A stretch of 64,000 nt of DNA. Origin: an uncultured Candidatus Binatia bacterium (GTDB lineage Bacteria > Desulfobacterota > Binatia > Bin18). This document shows, piece after piece, positions 17,628 through 27,300 of this stretch. Under the pieces are notes generated by a model. That model worked only from the letters and a program-made list of their open reading frames with translations. It ran no database searches and was not told where the DNA came from. The stretch covers positions 1 to 64,000 of the forward strand of contig OY282457.1 in the NCBI GenBank assembly GCA_958296235.1. Direction: 5' to 3'. The translations under genes were made by a program, and so were the position numbers. Each line of letters opens with the position of its first letter. Within the stretch, counting starts at the first letter, position 1.

Positions 17628-18793
17628 TGTGGCACCATGCTCTGCACCGGTTGGAAACGGCCCTGACTGTCGATGATGGTCAGATAGACCTGGTCGGAAC
17701 CCTGATTATCGGCCGGACCATAGCGCAGCAGGAAGCCGTCGAGGTTGACGGTCTCAGCCTTTTGCAGCGCGTTCAAAAATCCCTCTCGGGTCGGGTTGGG
17801 GCCGGCCAGACGGAGACCCTCCGCCACCAGACGCCCGGCCAGATAGCCTTCGAGTGACACGAAACCCGGTGTACTCTCAGGGGCCACCGCGGCGAGGGCT
17901 TGCTGATAGTGGGCGACAACGGGGAGGCTGAGGTCGGTGGGGAAGGGCACGACCTGGGTGACGTATACCCCGGCCCCGTCAGAACCGAGTTCTCTCGCCA
18001 GGGCGGAACTTCCGACAAAGGAGATATTGATGAAATACGGGTTGAAGTCGAGCCGCCTCGCCCAGCGGATCAGGGCGGCCGCGGGCTTGTAGGCGCCGAT
18101 AATGACAATCGCCTCGGGACGGGAGCGGCGCAGGTCGAGCAGCGCGACTTTGACCGCCTCGGTATTGCGCGGGTAGTCCGCTTCCGCGACGAGGGGCAGA
18201 TTGTGACGAGCAACAGCCCGCCGGACGCCTGTTAGCCCGGCGCGTCCGTAGGAATCGTTCTGGTAGAGAATCCCGATGCGCTCAACGCCCAGGTCGGCAG
18301 TCAGACGGGTCACCATCTCTTCGGTTTCCTGATAGTACGAAGCCCGCATATTGAGCACATTGGGCCGGAGCTGGGCGTCGCGCAGGAACTCCGCCCCGGT
18401 AAAGGGCGCGATATAGGGAACACCGGCCTCGGTGGCAATTGGCTGGGCGGCCAGAGATGTCGGGGTCCCCACCGCGCCGACCAGGGCGAAGACGTTCCGC
18501 TGTATGAGTTCTCGGGTGTTGGCAATCGCCGCCTCGGGCTCATAGGCATCGTCCAGGGAATCCAGGACGAGACGCTGGCCGTGTATCCCACCTTGCTGGT
18601 TGATCGCCTCGAAAGCGGCAAGCAGGCCGACACGCATCCCCTGGCCCAGGGCGCGAGCCGGTCCGCTCAGGGCTGCGGACTGGCCGAAGACAAGCTCTTC
18701 GGCGCCGACCGTCTGTATGGCCGGCAACAGCACGCCGACCCAGGCAACGAGACCCAGGGCAGCGCGAAAAAGCGTTGAGGGAGCGCGCGTCAT
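17624..18793 (-). CDS. Periplasmic binding protein, branched-chain amino acid / LivJ type
   Basis: Type I periplasmic binding protein, 389 residues. A signal peptide (LVAWVGVLLPAIQTVGA) precedes LVFGQSAALSGPARALGQG, the usual start of LivJ-like proteins, with GIHGQRLVLDSLDDAYEPE, FALVGAVGTPTSLA and VERIGILYQNDSYGRAGL. No transporter genes lie nearby; instead it is sandwiched, with four-base overlaps on both sides, between a phosphatase and a histidine kinase. That context suggests a sensing role rather than import. Confidence 0.82.
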   Translation of the reverse strand: MTRAPSTLFRAALGLVAWVGVLLPAIQTVGAEELVFGQSAALSGPARALGQGMRVGLLAAFEAINQQGGIHGQRLVLDSLDDAYEPEAAIANTRELIQRNVFALVGAVGTPTSLAAQPIATEAGVPYIAPFTGAEFLRDAQLRPNVLNMRASYYQETEEMVTRLTADLGVERIGILYQNDSYGRAGLTGVRRAVARHNLPLVAEADYPRNTEAVKVALLDLRRSRPEAIVIIGAYKPAAALIRWARRLDFNPYFINISFVGSSALARELGSDGAGVYVTQVVPFPTDLSLPVVAHYQQALAAVAPESTPGFVSLEGYLAGRLVAEGLRLAGPNPTREGFLNALQKAETVNLDGFLLRYGPADNQGSDQVYLTIIDSQGRFQPVQSMVPQ

Positions 18794-19980
18794 GTGCTGC
18801 CAACAGTTGGGGCAGAAAGAGGGGCGGCGAAGCGCATCGCGACGCAGGTAATGTCATCCGATTGCGGCGCGTCTCCAGCAAAAGCGCGCACCGCATCGAC
18901 GACCGTGGTCACGATTTCATGGGTGGATACTTGCCCAAGGCTGGCAAGTTTCGCATCGAGCCGTTCTTCGCCAAACTCCTCATCGTTGGAGTTCTGGGCC
19001 TCGGTAATGCCGTCTGTGTACAGGAAAAGCGCGTCCCCAGGGGCCAGCCGGACCTCGCCGTTACGATATTCGTGCCCGGGAGCGATTCCGAGAACCAGAT
19101 TCTGCGTGGCTGGCAGCTCCTCAACCTGGGAATCGCTCCGCACCAAACGGGGCGGGTTATGACCGCCGTTGCTGTAACGGAAGACGCCGTCCCGCAGATC
19201 AAACACCCCATAGAAAAGGGTGATGAAAATACAGGTCTCATTGTCCTCGGCCAGCAGGTCGTTCACTCTGCTCAGGCAGTCGGCGGGTGACGGGGAATCT
19301 CTGGCCGTCCCTTTGAGGAGGGTGCGCGTCATGAGTGTAAACAGGGCCGCGGGAATCCCCTTGCCGGAGACATCAGCGATGACCAGGCCGATCAGTTCAT
19401 CGCCCAGGGGAAAAAAGTCGTAGAAGTCCCCGCCGACCTCTCGGGCCGGAATCATCAGCGCCTGGACATCATGGGTCTCGCTGCTCGGGAGGTCCTTGGG
19501 CAGGGCCGACATTTGCACCTGCTGGGCCACATCGAGTTCCCGCTTGAGGACGACGAGCCGGTCCCGCGTTTCCTGGGCGGCTTCCAGGGCGCGGATATGG
19601 TTGAGCGTCTTTTCAATGGTGATTTCGAGGTCGTCGAAGTTGATCGGTTTGGTCACAAAATCGAAAGCGCCCCGGTTCATGGCGGTGCGAATGTTCTCCA
19701 TGTCGCCGTAGGCGGAAACGATGACCGCCTGGACGTCAGGGTTGGTGTTTTCCAGGTTGCTCAGCAGGGCGAGCCCGTCCATGACGGGCATGTTGATGTC
19801 CGAGAGGACCAGGTGAATGTCCGGGTTCTCGGCGAGCTTTTCGAGCGCTTCCTGGCCATTATGGGCAAAAACGAAATCGAATTCACCCTTGCGGATACGA
19901 CGGCGGAATTTCTGGCGGATAAGCAGTTCAAGGTCTTCTTCGTCGTCTACCACGAGGAGTCGGACGGGTGATTTTGTCAA
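18790..19980 (-). CDS. Response regulator receiver fused to PP2C-type (RsbU/SpoIIE-like) phosphatase
   Basis: Protein of 396 residues. Residues 1-125 form a receiver: LLVVDDEEDLE, phospho-acceptor Asp in LVLSDINMPVMDGLALL, FVTKPINFDDLE. A short coiled coil leads to a PPM phosphatase: VGGDFYDFFPLG, VIADVSGKGIPAAL, LFLYTDGITEAQN and SDDITCVAMRF carry the metal-binding Asp residues. It should dephosphorylate the STAS protein encoded just upstream. Overlaps the binding-protein gene by four bases. Confidence 0.9.
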   Translation of the reverse strand: MTKSPVRLLVVDDEEDLELLIRQKFRRRIRKGEFDFVFAHNGQEALEKLAENPDIHLVLSDINMPVMDGLALLSNLENTNPDVQAVIVSAYGDMENIRTAMNRGAFDFVTKPINFDDLEITIEKTLNHIRALEAAQETRDRLVVLKRELDVAQQVQMSALPKDLPSSETHDVQALMIPAREVGGDFYDFFPLGDELIGLVIADVSGKGIPAALFTLMTRTLLKGTARDSPSPADCLSRVNDLLAEDNETCIFITLFYGVFDLRDGVFRYSNGGHNPPRLVRSDSQVEELPATQNLVLGIAPGHEYRNGEVRLAPGDALFLYTDGITEAQNSNDEEFGEERLDAKLASLGQVSTHEIVTTVVDAVRAFAGDAPQSDDITCVAMRFAAPLSAPTVGST

Positions 19981-20009
19981 GGTCTGCTTCCTCTCTTCGG
20001 AATCGGTGT

Positions 20010-20360
20010 CTACAAGGCAGCCAGGGCCTCGCTGCGGCTCTGGCAGATCGTCAGGAGGTTCGTAAACCCGCTGATCTCAAAGACATGGGCGATGTGTTCG
20101 GCCAGTCCGCAGAACAGGGTTTTCCCCCCTTCGGCCTGTATTCGTCGGGCCGTCACCAGCAACACCCGCAAGCCGGCGCTGCTGATGTAGCTCAGGCCCG
20201 CAAAATCGAAGACGAGCGTCTTCTCTCCTGCAGCGAGTTGCTCCTGAATGGCGCTTTCCAGGGCCCCGACATTGCTTCCGTCCACTCGCCCCACCGGACA
20301 GACGATCACGGCTCTTTCCGCTCGCTCGGTTTGTAAGGACAGCGTATTTTCATTCGTCAC
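20010..20360 (-). CDS. STAS-domain anti-sigma factor antagonist
   Basis: A 116-residue single-domain STAS protein (RsbV/SpoIIAA type). The phosphorylation loop is LSYISSAGLRVLLVTAR with the conserved Ser, and VDGSNVGALESAIQEQLA precedes it. GTG 20360 is chosen because GGAGGG lies seven bases upstream; a TTG inside that site is less likely. Its start overlaps the end of the HATPase gene. Acts as the switch bound by the kinase in unphosphorylated-partner exchange. Confidence 0.88.
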   Translation of the reverse strand: MTNENTLSLQTERAERAVIVCPVGRVDGSNVGALESAIQEQLAAGEKTLVFDFAGLSYISSAGLRVLLVTARRIQAEGGKTLFCGLAEHIAHVFEISGFTNLLTICQSRSEALAAL

Positions 20361-20850
20361 TGGCTTGCCCTCCAATCCCGTTTTTCAGGGTAATGCGATT
20401 ACGCTCGTCAATGCGCTCATAGATGCTGCTGTCGGTCAGCTTCCTGACAAAAAAGATGCCGAGACCACCGACGGGACGCTCAGCGAGTCCCAGACTGGTA
20501 TCCGGCTCCGGGGCCTCCTCAAACGGGTTATACGCCGCGCCGTTGTCCTCAAGCTGAGCCACGACGCTGCCCTGGTCAACGAAGAGGCGCAACCGCAGCT
20601 CGGGTTCGGGAATATCCGGCAAGGCATAGCACACGCTGTTCGTTACCAGTTCGTCCAGGACGAGGTTCAGGCGACTCTGAAGGTCCAGGCTGAGCGCGTG
20701 GGCAGTCCCGAATTCCTGGATAGCCTGGGCGAGCATAGGCAGGGCGGACAGGTCGGAAGCGAGGGAGACCTCGATTATCTTACCGCTCGGTTGGGGTTCG
20801 CGGGGTGGCATCAGTTTCACTATGATAGGCGTGGTCCATCCGCCGGACAT
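20350..20850 (-). CDS. RsbW-like ATP-binding anti-sigma/serine kinase
   Basis: A 166-residue GHKL (HATPase_c_2) protein of the RsbW/SpoIIAB type: N box LDELVTNSVCYALPD, then LEDNGAAYNPFEEAP and the glycine box VGGLGIFFVRKLTD. It would phosphorylate the STAS protein and may hold a sigma factor or other target. ATG 20850 sits directly after the upstream stop (TGAATG); a shorter start at 20811 is possible. No sigma factor lies in the operon, so the controlled target is not known. Confidence 0.87.
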   Translation of the reverse strand: MSGGWTTPIIVKLMPPREPQPSGKIIEVSLASDLSALPMLAQAIQEFGTAHALSLDLQSRLNLVLDELVTNSVCYALPDIPEPELRLRLFVDQGSVVAQLEDNGAAYNPFEEAPEPDTSLGLAERPVGGLGIFFVRKLTDSSIYERIDERNRITLKNGIGGQASDE

Positions 20851-21831
20851 TCAGGAAGCCGCCTGCGCTTCAGTTGGATAGATATAGGTCCGCTCCAGAG
20901 CCTCATGAAAATTCCGACATAATATAACGAGATCGGCAAGGTCATACCAGCCTCCTCCGCCAACCGTCAGATTGACCCTATGCTGGGAGAAGGCCGAATC
21001 CAGACGCCCGACGATTTCATAGGGCTCTACCGGCGGGCGGCCGCGGACTGGCGGGTCAATCGCCTCCAGGCTGCTCCGAATCTGGTTGACTGCGAAACGC
21101 AAGGAAGAGGACAACTCGGCATCGTACACCAGAAAGCCCAGAGCCTTTTCTCTCCCGACCTGGGCACCGTGGAGCTGACAATAGGCTTCAAAGGCATTAC
21201 AGACCCGAAGGAGGCCCGCCCAGTCACCATCCTCCTCGGCCGTGTCCTTGACGTTCGTACAATGCGCCTCCAGGAGAGAGCTGACGAGCTGCGCCCGCTC
21301 GATGAATCGTCCGATACGCATAAAATGCCAGCCCGCGTCCCGGCGCATGGAACTCGCACAGACGCCGTCAAAGAGCTGCACCGCCTCGACAATGCCGCGG
21401 TACAGCATAACGGGTTCCTTGGGCCAGATATCCACCAGGTCAGTGTCCCGCAATTGCAGATAGGGGCGATTGAGGCTGGACCAAATCCCGTTGCTGATGG
21501 CGTCGCGTACCTGACGGGCGTTTTCCCGCGCCGCGGTCAGGCAGAACACGATGGAGGTCGGATTGGTGGTATCGAAGGTGAGGTAGTCGGTCAGAGTATA
21601 GCCGTCGGCAAAGAAAAAATCGTCCTCGTCCTCCGGGCCGCCATAGATATCCGCGCCTGGGGGGTGGGTATCCAGACTGCCGAAGAGCCGTCGCCAGCCA
21701 TTGGCGATTTCCTGGACCGGGCTGGAGGGGAGGCGTTCGAGCTGCAACCCCAGGAGCCGCGCGGTGTGTTCCACCCGCTCCAGGTAGCGGTTCATCCAGT
21801 AGAAAGAATCTGCGACCCGGGCAAGTATCAC
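20851..21831 (-). CDS. Alpha-E domain protein (DUF403)
   Basis: All-helical protein of 326 residues. The N-terminal ARVADSFYWMNRYLERVEHT is the family signature, and the middle FMRIGRFIERAQLVSSLLEA and C-terminal CRNFHEALERTYIY conserve the Arg/Glu positions. Alpha-E proteins are almost always paired with permuted ATP-grasp proteins in predicted peptide-ligation systems; here the ATP-grasp gene overlaps it by four bases. Biochemical role is not established. Confidence 0.9.
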   Translation of the reverse strand: MILARVADSFYWMNRYLERVEHTARLLGLQLERLPSSPVQEIANGWRRLFGSLDTHPPGADIYGGPEDEDDFFFADGYTLTDYLTFDTTNPTSIVFCLTAARENARQVRDAISNGIWSSLNRPYLQLRDTDLVDIWPKEPVMLYRGIVEAVQLFDGVCASSMRRDAGWHFMRIGRFIERAQLVSSLLEAHCTNVKDTAEEDGDWAGLLRVCNAFEAYCQLHGAQVGREKALGFLVYDAELSSSLRFAVNQIRSSLEAIDPPVRGRPPVEPYEIVGRLDSAFSQHRVNLTVGGGGWYDLADLVILCRNFHEALERTYIYPTEAQAAS

Positions 21832-23327
21832 GGCGCATCCTCCTCAATGATCCAGGCGTCTTTGGAGCCGCCGCCCTGGCTCGAATTCACCACCAGGCTG
21901 CCCTTACGCAGCGCAACCCGGCACAGCCCGCCGGGTACCACGCTGGTCTCCTGCCCGTGCAGCACGAAGGGTCTGAGGTCGACGTGGCGCGCCTCAAGCC
22001 GCCCGTCAATGAGGCACGGGGCGCGCGATAAGGCCAGGACGGGCTGCGAGATATAATTCTCGGGCTGGGCGCGGAGTTTGGCGGCAAACGTTTCCCGCTC
22101 CTCCCGGCTGGCGTGGGACCCGACCAACATGCCGTACCCGCCCGACTCGCCCACCGCCTTGACCACCAGGTTTTCAAGATGCTCAAGCGTGTAGGCCAGC
22201 CCCTCGGGTTCCCGGCACAGAAAGGTTTCGACGTTGTCGAGAATCGGTTCCTGGTCGAGGTAATAGCGGATCATGCGCGGCACATACGAATACACCGCCT
22301 TATCGTCCGCAACCCCTGTGCCGGGCGCATTGGCCAGCGCCAGGTTGCCGGCCCGATAGACCTCAAAAAGCCCGGCAACGCCCAGGCGGGAATCCGGGCG
22401 GAAGGCCTGGGGGTCGATAAAATCATCGTCGAGCCGGCGATAGAGGACGTCTACCGGGCGCAAGCCTTGGACGGTGCGCATATACAGCCGGGTCTCCCGC
22501 ACGAGCAGGTCGTCGCCTGTGACGAGTTCAATGCCCATTTCCCGCGCCAGAAAGGCGTGTTCGTAGTAGGCCGAGTTATAGACTCCAGGGGTGATCAGGG
22601 CGATGCTGGGCTCTTCTCCCTGCCGGGGCGAGAGGGAACGCAGGACGCGCAGGAGTTCCTGGCCGTAGTGATCGACCGACCGGACGTGGTAGTGACGAAA
22701 AACACGCGGGAAGGAGCGCCGGATCGCCTCCCGGCTGGCAAGCATATACGACACCCCCGAGGGCACCCGAAGGTTGTCCTCCAGCACCATGAAGCCGTCT
22801 GCGGTTCGCACAATGTCGCTCCCGCACACCGACACATAGGCGCCGAGCGGCACCCGGACCCCTTCCATCTCGGGGCGGTAGTTCGGGCAGCCCTGCACAA
22901 GCGCTCGCGGTACAGTGCCGTCGCCAAGGATATGCCCCTTGCCATAGACATCGGCGAGAAAGAGGTTCAGCGCCTGGACGCGCTGAATGAGCCCCCGCTC
23001 GATATGCTCCCACTCCCGGGCGAGCAGGAGGCGGGGGACGCAATCGATGGGGATGACCCGCTCGGTAGACTCCTCGTCCCCATACACAGTGAAGGTGATG
23101 CCTTCGTGGAGAAATGAGCGGGTCACGCGCTCTTGAAGTCGCGTGACCTCCTCTTGGGACATCCGCTCCATTTCGTCGATAAGGAGCCGGTAGTGGGGGC
23201 GGGGTTGCCCTTCGGACTCAAGGGTCTCGTCAAAAAACCGAGCGTCAAGCTCGTAATGCTCAAAGAGCGAGGGTGCCGGGGCGGCGTCTCGACTATGCCG
23301 CGCTTCAGACAAATCACGCGAAGCCAT
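21828..23327 (-). CDS. Circularly permuted ATP-grasp type 2 protein (DUF404/DUF407)
   Basis: Protein of 499 residues of the permuted ATP-grasp family: FLADVYGKGHILGDG about residue 126, VLEDNLRVPSGVSYMLASRE about 180, ITPGVYNSAYYEHAFLAREM about 245 and the C-terminal VVNSSQGGGSKDAWI. The family is predicted to make an amide or peptide bond with ATP. ATG 23327 starts the conserved region; an upstream open stretch with hydrophobic but unrelated sequence is left out. First gene of the operon; the usual transglutaminase neighbour is absent here. Confidence 0.88.
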   Translation of the reverse strand: MASRDLSEARHSRDAAPAPSLFEHYELDARFFDETLESEGQPRPHYRLLIDEMERMSQEEVTRLQERVTRSFLHEGITFTVYGDEESTERVIPIDCVPRLLLAREWEHIERGLIQRVQALNLFLADVYGKGHILGDGTVPRALVQGCPNYRPEMEGVRVPLGAYVSVCGSDIVRTADGFMVLEDNLRVPSGVSYMLASREAIRRSFPRVFRHYHVRSVDHYGQELLRVLRSLSPRQGEEPSIALITPGVYNSAYYEHAFLAREMGIELVTGDDLLVRETRLYMRTVQGLRPVDVLYRRLDDDFIDPQAFRPDSRLGVAGLFEVYRAGNLALANAPGTGVADDKAVYSYVPRMIRYYLDQEPILDNVETFLCREPEGLAYTLEHLENLVVKAVGESGGYGMLVGSHASREERETFAAKLRAQPENYISQPVLALSRAPCLIDGRLEARHVDLRPFVLHGQETSVVPGGLCRVALRKGSLVVNSSQGGGSKDAWIIEEDAP

Positions 23328-23591
23328 TGTGATAATGCCACCCTTTCCGCCGGACTCGGCAAGTACAGTCGGAATTATCGTCACGTTCGACCGAGCGAGC
23401 AGGGGCAATACTAACACCGGACTGCTCACGCCACAACTTTTTCTCAGATGTCCCTGACCGCTCTCTATTCGGGGGCAGGGAACCACGCCGGGCGAATTAT
23501 CAGACTGCTGGAGTGTCTTGAATGCTGCTGTTCTATGGTAAACCGTAGGATGTTGACGACGTTCTGGATGTTTTCAATAAAACGGGAGCCT
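23328..23591. other. Intergenic gap between ATP-grasp operon and defence island
   Basis: About 264 bases with no supported gene. It should contain the promoter of the ATP-grasp operon on the minus strand, but I see no convincing hexamer pair. Confidence 0.4.
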
Positions 23592-24326
23592 TCAGTACCG
23601 CCACGCTGCGTGAGCAAGCGGTGCCTGATTCAGCATATCCCTGTGCAAGCGCCATTGCGGCAGCAACTGATCCATCAAGGTGCGAAACCGTTCATTGTGA
23701 GCCCGCTCTTTGAGGTGGACCATCTCGTGCACCATAATATACTCCAGGCAGGACCCCGGCTTCTTCGCCAACTCAAGATTCAGCCAGATGCGGCGGGCGT
23801 CTCTATTGCACGAACCCCAACGGGTCTTCATCTTCCTGATCCGCAAGTCCTTGACCGTTACGCCAGCTTTCCGCTCCCATTTGGCGAGGAGGGGCGGCAA
23901 CTGGTCGCGTAGCTGGCCTCGGTACCAGTGCCACATGACAGCCTCCCGCGCCTCTCGATTATCGCCCGGACGAGTGCGCAACTCTATTGTCCTGTTGTTA
24001 AGCAGACGAACAGTCGGTCGGCCGTCGTATTCAACCACTTTGAGGCGGTAGCGCCGGCCCTGAAAGTAATGGCTTTCGCCGGTCACGAACTCCCGTTGCG
24101 ATTGGCGCTCCTGTCGCTCAAATTCAGCCTGCTTCCGACGAATCCATCCCAGACGTGAGACGACAGCCAGTCGCACAGCCTCATTATCAAGGCGCAGCGG
24201 CGCGGCTACCCGGACCCGACCGCTCGGCGGGTGGACCCCTATGTGGAGATTCTTGATGGCCTTGTGGACGACCTCAACCGGTATCCCCCGGATTTCGAGG
24301 TTGTCGCTTTTAACGTGCGTAGTCAC
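23592..24326 (-). CDS. YgjP/SprT-like zinc metallopeptidase
   Basis: A 244-residue YgjP-family protein (M48-like, UTP pyrophosphatase-related family). The zinc motif is YIMVHEMVHLKERAHNERF near residue 200, and KMKTRWGSCNRDARRIWLNL just before it is the family signature. Its start overlaps the hsdR stop by four bases, so it is part of the restriction operon. YgjP-like genes often sit next to type I restriction genes; the role there is unclear. Confidence 0.88.
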   Translation of the reverse strand: MTTHVKSDNLEIRGIPVEVVHKAIKNLHIGVHPPSGRVRVAAPLRLDNEAVRLAVVSRLGWIRRKQAEFERQERQSQREFVTGESHYFQGRRYRLKVVEYDGRPTVRLLNNRTIELRTRPGDNREAREAVMWHWYRGQLRDQLPPLLAKWERKAGVTVKDLRIRKMKTRWGSCNRDARRIWLNLELAKKPGSCLEYIMVHEMVHLKERAHNERFRTLMDQLLPQWRLHRDMLNQAPLAHAAWRY

Positions 24327-27300
24327 GAGTAATCAGGTTGGGCCTGCGCGATTTCAAAGATCGTATCAACGAGGTCCTTATTGTCGCCGAGTATGGACAC
24401 GATGGCGTTACGGACTTCCTTTTCCTTGAACTTGTGCCCTTTCCAGTCCGCTTTCTTCACCTTGCGGATGGCCGCATCCAGAGCTATGGCGGCGGCTTCA
24501 GCCACGTTGGCGGTACGCTCGGCTACGACATATTGACTCACCGGTCGTTCCAGACCCGGTATGTCCTTCAAGTTGTCGTACAACGCGCGCAGAGCGCCGC
24601 TGTTAATGGTGAGGGGGTACTGCCGGCTCTCCTGTCGGCTCACTTGCTTCGTCAACTCGACAATCTTGGCAAGGTATGCCTGGTAGTCCAGAGCCTCCTG
24701 CTTGCGCTGAAGAATCAGGGCATCCAGCAACTCTGACATCTTCTCGTAGTACTTGGGGTTAACCGCCCTCTCGTCGATGATGAGGCGACGGACGTTGTTT
24801 TCAATCGTCTCGGCCATCGCGCTATCGTTCTCACGCAGCCCTTTGGGCAGCGCATCGACCGCGGCCTCGCCGCGCTCGACAATCAGTTGCACGAGGGTCA
24901 GATCGTCGAATGTCGAGAGCTGTTCACTGTCCTCGGCCCGGATATACGTGTCGAGCAGATGGCGCATGGCCGGCTCGTACATTTTCATGTCGATATAATC
25001 GCCGCTGGCGAGCTTGACTTCCTGGCGTACCTTCTCATAGTGGTCCACCTCGGCTTTGATCTCCTGTGCCTCGACAGCGGAGCAGCCGGCGGCGCCTATC
25101 TCGTTGGCCAGGTTGGCGTAGGCGCGCAGGAACGCCGCGGTCAGCTTGTAGAGTGCCACCCGCTTCTGCTCGTTGTCTTTGAGTTGCCGGCCATTACCGC
25201 TCTCAGCGGCGCAAAAGAAGCGCAGATACGCCGCGGTGTCGCGTGGCGGCTCAACCGGATCACACAGCGCTTTGACCGCCTCGCGGGTCTCCTCTAGCCG
25301 CTCCCGACCTTGCAGGAGCCGATCCTTCAGTAAGCCCTCTACGTCAGCCTTGTCGTAGCCGTCAAAAGCCTCACCGGTATAGTCCTTGATAGACTGCTCC
25401 AAGGACCGGAACAGGTCCTTATAATCGATGATATAGCCGTATTCCTTGTCCTCACCGTCAAGGCGGTTGACCCGGCAGATGGCCTGGAACAGGCCATGGT
25501 CCTGCATCTGCTTGTCGATGTACAGATAGGTTGCTGGCGGCGCGTCAAAGCCGGTTAGCAGCTTGTCCACCACGATCAGCAGCTTCATCTGGCCCGGCTC
25601 GTTGACAAAGCGCTTCTTTACCTCCTGCTCGAACTGCTCGACCTTGTGCATCGCCGTGTCCTCGGACTCGTTGAAGTATTCCGCCAGCATCTTGCGGTAG
25701 ATACCGTACTGGCGCAGCTTCTCGGTGAGCCCCTCGCCACTCTCTTCACCCTTGATGTCCGCCGGGGCCGGTTTGTAGGAAGTCACGATGGCACATTTGC
25801 CGGCTAGATCGGTCTGCTGAAACAGCTCAAAGAAGCGGCAGGCCGAGTAGATGCTATCCGAGACAAGCAGCGCATTGCCGTGGCCGCTCTTCAGGCGGTC
25901 GCGCGTCTCCATATCGAACTGCATATCGGCGACGATCGTCGCCAGTCGGTCCTGCGCACTCAACACCTTCTGCATCGTGCCCCAGCGCTGCTTGAGCTGG
26001 GCCTTGGCGACATCGGTCAGCCCTTGGGTCTTGCTCTCGAACCACCGGTCGATCCTGGCCTGCGAGGTAATGTGCTGGTCAATATCACGCGCCTCGTAGC
26101 GCAGATCGAGCACCACGCCGTCGCGTGCCGCCTCGTCGTATTTGTAAGTGTCGATGTACGGTCCGAATATCTCAATGCTCCGCTGTTTGTCGGCCTTGAG
26201 CAGCGGCGTTCCGGTGAAGCCGATCAAGGTCGCCTCTGGCAGGAGCGCTTTCATTGCCTGGTGGAGCTTGCCGGATTGGGTACGGTGGCACTCGTCCACA
26301 AAGACAAAGATGGCGCCCTTGGCGCGGAAGTCTGTGGGTAGACTCTGCCTGATGTCCTCGACGTAGGTGTCGATATCCTGTTCGCTCATTCCCTCTGAGG
26401 TGCCGAATTTGTGGATCAGCGAGCCGACCAACCACTCGTCGCCGGCGTTGAGCACCTGCACCAGGTCGGTGCCGCTCTTCGTGCGATAAATATTCTCGCC
26501 AACGCCCTTGAAGACTCTTTCAATCTGTTCGTCCAGTTCGGTGCGGTCGGTGATGAGCAGGACACGGGCGTCGGTGACGTGCTCACGAATCCACTTCGCC
26601 AGCCAGACCATGGTCAGGCTCTTGCCGCTGCCCTGGGTGTGCCAGATGATACCGCCCTCCCGGCGCTGCACGAAGGCTTGGGCCTTCCGCACGCCGAAGT
26701 ACTGGTTATGGCGACAAGTCTTCTTGACACCGGCATCGAAGGCGATGAAGTCGTGGACGATCTCAAGCAGGCGCTCCCTGCCACAGAGTTGGCTCAGCTC
26801 CCGGTGCAGCGGGTTGTCGCCCGCGACCGGGTGCGCGTCGGTTTCTTTCCAGCGCAGCCAGTATTTCTCTGGCGTCTCGCTCATGCCGTAGCGCAGCCCT
26901 TCCGTGTCGTTGCCGGCCATCAGGAGTTGGACGGTGGTGAAGAACGGCTGGATGAACTCCGGCTTCTGGTTGTCAAGGTTCTGGCGGATGCCCTCGGTCA
27001 CAGAGACGGTCGAGCGTTTCAACTCCAGCACGCCCAGGGCGATACCGTTGACGTACAGCACGAGGTCAGGTCGCTTTGTGTTCTGGGCGACAACCGTTAC
27101 CTCTTCGGCGATACCGAAGTCGTTGTTACCGGGATTCGCCCAATCAATCAGCCAGACAGTAACGTGCTGCTCGCCAATATCCGGCTGGACCTTCACCCCG
27201 TAGCGGAGCAGGCCATAGACCGCACGGTTAGCGTCGTAGAGAGTCTTGCTGCCGCCGAGTGCAGCGGCCTGGTGCAGTTCACGTAGGACTTTGGTGATGA

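Noticed and set aside
22113-23117. Long plus-strand open frame opposite the ATP-grasp gene
   Set aside because: Antisense shadow of a high-GC gene with clear family motifs on the other strand.
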